Origin: a bacterium
GTDB lineage: Bacteria > UBP14 > UBA6098 > B30-G16
Assembly (NCBI GenBank): GCA_030620455.1
Contig: JAUXEQ010000006.1
Span: 1 to 18,215 of the forward strand
DNA: 18,215 nt
Direction: 5' to 3'
The notes beneath the pieces are model-generated. The model saw only the letters and a program-made list of their open reading frames with translations, was not told where the DNA came from and did not search any database. The position numbers were made by a program, and so were the translations under genes. How positions within the stretch are numbered: the stretch's first letter is position 1; every line of letters starts with the position of its first letter. Of the stretch, positions 15,594 through 18,215 are shown one piece after another.

Positions 15594-16091
15594 ATGAATA
15601 TAGAAAAGATAAGAAAACTGGTTAAATTACTCGATGAAAGTTCAATTAGTGAGTTGGAAGTTCATTTTCCCTTTGCTAGAAAAGTAATTCTAAGAAAATT
15701 TAGATCAACTAACCAAAAAAATTTACTAACTACAGTCGAGTCGACACAAGTTATTGAAGGACCCGAATCTCAAAGCTTAAATACAATTACGAAACCAGAG
15801 ATATCAGAGTCTGAAACCACCGGAAAAACCATATTAGAAGAGGAAGATAAATATTACAAAATAACTGCACCAATGGTGGGAACTTTTTACAGGAATCCCT
15901 CTCCGGATTCACCGCCATATGTGGAAGTTGGTGAGAAATTATCTCGAAATCAAGTTGTTTGTCTTATTGAAGCAATGAAGCTCTTTAACGAAGTTAAAAC
16001 CGAAGTTTCGGGAATAGTAAAAAGTGTTTTAGTAGAGGATGCCACACCTGTGGAGTTTGGGCAGGTGTTACTTTTAATTGAGACGGAGTGA
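15594..16091 (+). CDS. accB: Biotin carboxyl carrier protein of acetyl-CoA carboxylase
   Basis: This 165-residue subunit carries biotin between the biotin carboxylase and carboxyltransferase sites in the first committed step of fatty acid synthesis. An N-terminal helical segment (IRKLVKLLDESSISELEV) is typical of AccB. An acidic linker (about 45-85) precedes the biotinyl domain (about 88-165). The biotin attachment site is Lys129 in IEAMKLFNEV, and ITAPMVGTFYRNPSPDSPPY is the domain's thumb-bearing region. The bacterial AccB family is usually 150-160 residues, so it is complete. The start has AGGGGGG followed by TTA and then ATG, a strong ribosome binding site. The usual partner accC does not follow; pilT does. 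Confidence 0.95.
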   Translation: MNIEKIRKLVKLLDESSISELEVHFPFARKVILRKFRSTNQKNLLTTVESTQVIEGPESQSLNTITKPEISESETTGKTILEEEDKYYKITAPMVGTFYRNPSPDSPPYVEVGEKLSRNQVVCLIEAMKLFNEVKTEVSGIVKSVLVEDATPVEFGQVLLLIETE

Positions 16092-16096
16092 GTATA

Positions 16097-17329
16097 ATGA
16101 TCGATTTTGTAGCACTTTTAAAAAACATGGCATCGGTTCATGCGTCCGACCTTCATTTAAGAGTTAATGTTAGACCGGTTTACAGAATCCACGGAAAGTT
16201 GATTCGGGTTAATTTGCCTGTGGTAACGCAGGAGGATATGGGAAACCTTATTAATACTATTCTAACCCCACTTAGAGCGGAACGTTTTAAGAATGAATTA
16301 GAATTTGACTTCGCATATCAATTAGATACAGGCGAACGTTTCAGAGTTAATTTGTTTCATCAGCGAGAAACATATGCGGTTGCTATTCGATTAATAAATA
16401 CTGAAATACCAACATTTGATGAACTGCAACTACCACAGGTTATGAAAAAAATTGCAAATACGAGAAGAGGAATTGTGCTTGTAACTGGGATTACCGGTTC
16501 TGGAAAGTCGACAACTCTTGCTTCAACAATCGATTATATCAATACAGCCAGAGCAGAGAATATAATAACAATAGAAGATCCTATCGAATACCTTTATACA
16601 AACAAGAAAAGTATAATTGCACAGAGAGAATTAGGATTGGATACATTATCTTTTGCCGAGTCTCTTAGAAGAGCCATGCGCCAGGACCCCGACGTTATTC
16701 TGTTAGGAGAGATCAGAGATATGGAGACTATGCAAATAGCTCTCATGGCTGCAGATACTGGTCATTTAGTGCTTTCAACACTTCACACTTTGGATTCACT
16801 CCAAACTATCTATAGAATTCTCTCTTTCTTCCCACCGCATCAGCATCAAGAGATTAGATTAATTCTGTCTTCAACATTAAGAGCAATAATATCGCAAAGA
16901 CTTGTACCTCGTGCGGATACACCCGGTCGAGTTCCAGCTGTTGAAGTTTTAATTGGAACAGCAGCAGTTAAAGAATGTATTGTCCAGTCGGGGAAAACAG
17001 CATCTATTAGAGACTTAATCTCTGAAGGTACAGTTCAATATGGAATGCAGACAATCGACCAGTCTCTTTTCTTCTTCTACCGAAGAGGTATGATATCTTT
17101 AGAGACTGCCTTGAATAATGCATCAAATCCAGATGATTTTAAACTTCGTGTGGCTGGAATTGTTGGTGGTTCCGACAAAGGGTGGAAAGAATTTGAAATC
17201 GAGAGTAGTAAGACGAGAAAAGAGCAGAAATCTGAAGATTCTAGTTCAATTAAAACTACGGATTTTGCTGATCACTCTGGCTCCTCAGAGGATAAACCGT
17301 TGGGTGAAGATAGAGGTTTTAATATTTAA
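16097..17329 (+). CDS. pilT: Type IV pilus retraction ATPase PilT
   Basis: This protein of about 410 residues belongs to the secretion ATPase superfamily, whose hexamers power pilus retraction for twitching motility and DNA uptake at the inner face of the membrane. Visible are an N-terminal PAS-like region (ASDLHLRVNVRPVYRIHGKL), Walker A GITGSGKST (about 131-139), the Asp box ITIEDPIEYLY, Walker B DPDVILLGEIRD, and the His box GHLVLSTLHT. A Ser/Lys/Glu-rich tail follows residue 355. The PilT/PilU group is indicated; PilB lacks the SDLHLR start and carries a zinc motif. A GTG at 16088 overlapping the accB stop would add three residues. I prefer ATG 16097 because GGAG (16085-16088) sits 8 nt before it. 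No other pilus gene is visible. Confidence 0.93.
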   Translation: MIDFVALLKNMASVHASDLHLRVNVRPVYRIHGKLIRVNLPVVTQEDMGNLINTILTPLRAERFKNELEFDFAYQLDTGERFRVNLFHQRETYAVAIRLINTEIPTFDELQLPQVMKKIANTRRGIVLVTGITGSGKSTTLASTIDYINTARAENIITIEDPIEYLYTNKKSIIAQRELGLDTLSFAESLRRAMRQDPDVILLGEIRDMETMQIALMAADTGHLVLSTLHTLDSLQTIYRILSFFPPHQHQEIRLILSSTLRAIISQRLVPRADTPGRVPAVEVLIGTAAVKECIVQSGKTASIRDLISEGTVQYGMQTIDQSLFFFYRRGMISLETALNNASNPDDFKLRVAGIVGGSDKGWKEFEIESSKTRKEQKSEDSSSIKTTDFADHSGSSEDKPLGEDRGFNI

Positions 17330-17380
17330 TTTATGTATCATCGCGCTTTTCTCTGGTGATTTGTTAAATTCTATGTTGAA

Positions 17381-17400
17381 ATATCTGAGAAATCAGGTAT
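17381..17400 (+). other. GNRA-tetraloop hairpin downstream of pilT
   Basis: ATATCTGA and TCAGGTAT pair over 8 bp, with one G-U pair, around a GAAA loop. A short TTTT follows about 6 nt later, too far for a classic terminator. It could be a weak terminator or an mRNA 3' end structure. Confidence 0.35.
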
Positions 17401-17496
17401 GATAGCTTTTAATGACGCAACCAAAAGGATAGAAATTATTTGTGCTGGATCTAATATTATTCTCTAATAATTGATTACTATTCTTATTCCATGTGC

Positions 17497-17523
17497 TTGA
17501 CAACGACCTTTTGACAATATAAT
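17497..17523 (+). promoter_or_regulatory. Promoter-like TTGACA and TATAAT boxes
   Basis: TTGACA (17497-17502) and TATAAT (17518-17523) are both perfect consensus boxes separated by 15 nt, shorter than the usual 16-18. A second TTGACA at 17511-17516 is too close to serve. It would transcribe toward the PAS protein, leaving a leader of about 170 nt. Confidence 0.45.
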
Positions 17524-17699
17524 GTTTCAGTAATGGGTCTAATAGAAAAAAAAGACTTTTCCTTATCTGTTACGTATAATTTTATATTAAATGTAATAAT
17601 AGTTATCATTGATTAATGAGGTTTGATTTGGGTAATAAGGGGAAAAACTATTCAAATTTTGTGACCTAGATATCGCAGTTAAAGCAACGATTTCTCGAT

Positions 17700-18215
17700 T
17701 TGGATAAACCTATTAAGGATGGTTTCTCTTTAAGGGATATATTAAATCCAAGAATTTTAAATACAATATTCGATAGTGATAACGTTGGTGTTCTTATTGC
17801 TAACAAGGATGGTATATTGTTGTATATTAATTCTGCTGCAAGTGCATTAATCGATTATAAATATGAGGAATTAAGTAAACAAAAAATATGGGATGTCTTG
17901 GGAATATCCAGTGAGAAAGAAGGCGAAGAATTTTGGAAAAAGTTAATCTTTCAAAAAAACAAAATAGGGAAATTGAAGATTTCAAGAAAAGATATACTAG
18001 TATTGAATATAAATTATGAATTAACAATAAATAATAATATAGATCTGTATCAATTATTAATATATGATATAGATTCAAAAGTCAATGAAGTTCATAAAAA
18101 TTATCGCGGTGAATCTCTCTATTTGGATATTATACAAAATATAGATGATGCAATTATAGTAATAGACTATGATTGGAGATTGATTTGCTTCAATGAAGCT
18201 GCAAAACGAATTGTT
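17700..18215 (+). CDS. Tandem PAS-domain signalling protein, N-terminal part
   Basis: An open frame of 172 codons runs off the right end. After an N-terminal FSLRDILNPRILNTIFDS come two PAS-type segments. The first begins DNVGVLIANKDGILLYINSA and the second IIQNIDDAIIVIDYDWRLIC. The pattern of a predicted helix, then GVLI/AIIVID, then a xxN-x-A-A segment is typical of sensor proteins. Output could be a histidine kinase, a sigma54 activator or a cyclase; it lies outside the window. The start is unsure. There is no in-frame ATG in the visible 172 codons. TTG 17700 is the most sensible start, but it has no ribosome binding site. Upstream the frame is closed by TAG 17667-17669, beyond which ATG 17616 is in the same frame. 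Confidence 0.75.
   Translation, partial: MDKPIKDGFSLRDILNPRILNTIFDSDNVGVLIANKDGILLYINSAASALIDYKYEELSKQKIWDVLGISSEKEGEEFWKKLIFQKNKIGKLKISRKDILVLNINYELTINNNIDLYQLLIYDIDSKVNEVHKNYRGESLYLDIIQNIDDAIIVIDYDWRLICFNEAAKRIV

Larger units (their letters stand above)
17330..17699. other. Gene-poor region between pilT and the PAS-protein gene
   Basis: This stretch of about 370 nt has no convincing complete gene. The frame of ATG 17333 runs through a TGA at 17357-17359 and then on to TAA after residues such as MIAFNDATKRIEIICAGSN, which may be a decayed small frame or chance. It also holds a tetraloop hairpin (17381-17400), a promoter-like pair (17497-17523), and a second in-frame ATG (17616) cut off by TAG (17667-17669) ahead of the PAS frame. 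Confidence 0.6.

Noticed and set aside
16088..16096. GTG at 16088 as the pilT start
   Set aside because: The ribosome binding site GGAG ends at this very codon, whereas it is well spaced for ATG 16097. It remains possible but is less likely.
17590..17612. Fur-box-like ATAATAGTTATCATTG sequence
   Set aside because: About 12 of 19 positions match the consensus, which is not meaningful in such AT-rich DNA.
1..18215. tRNA genes, CRISPR arrays, riboswitches
   Set aside because: No cloverleaf-like sequence, spaced direct repeats or recognisable riboswitch core was seen in the intergenic regions by eye. A covariance-model search would be decisive.

Overview
This window is AT-rich bacterial chromosome, densely packed with housekeeping genes. 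The lineage cannot be fixed from sequence alone. A GWxTD-domain secreted protein (6010-7224), an exported NHL-propeller protein and a histidyl-tRNA synthetase of the RYQIQPVWRAER type together suggest an uncultured lineage of the FCB-like or neighbouring candidate phyla (Cloacimonadota, WOR-3 or similar). That placement is inference. The cell probably retracts type IV pili (PilT), has a peptidoglycan wall (PBP2), and makes fatty acids through a multi-subunit acetyl-CoA carboxylase (AccB).

Layout. 1-142 is the 3' end of a MazF/PemK-type toxin gene. It converges on a minus-strand pair, a YugP-type membrane zinc peptidase followed 2 nt later by dnaJ (303-2062). Across a divergent intergenic region begins a long plus-strand run: NHL-repeat exported protein, rlmD-type rRNA m5U methyltransferase, a XerC/D tyrosine recombinase, GWxTD protein, hisS, purH, cmk, rpsA and rpsT (2241-13525). 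A hairpin at 13599-13623 separates rpsT from convergent mrdA (PBP2, minus strand). mrdA is divergent from accB, and a perfect 10-bp inverted repeat with an 8-nt spacer lies between their starts. accB and pilT are coupled. A gene-poor stretch of about 370 nt follows, with the best -35/-10 look-alike in the window. The window ends inside a protein with tandem PAS domains, probably a signalling protein.

How the genes relate. cmk-rpsA is a widely conserved pair, and rpsT follows, giving a ribosome and nucleotide block. hisS and purH are separate housekeeping genes in the same run. The PAS protein after pilT may regulate something nearby, but its output domain lies outside the window.

I see no CRISPR array, tRNA, rRNA, insertion sequence or clear defence island, and I do not claim a new system. 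The items most worth a second look are: the operator-like inverted repeat between mrdA and accB; the nearly identical 75-bp repeats in the acidic tail of ribosomal protein S1; an in-frame TAG just before the PAS-protein frame in a window where none of 15 genes ends in TAG; and several genes without a Shine-Dalgarno sequence that have promoter-like boxes close to the start codon.
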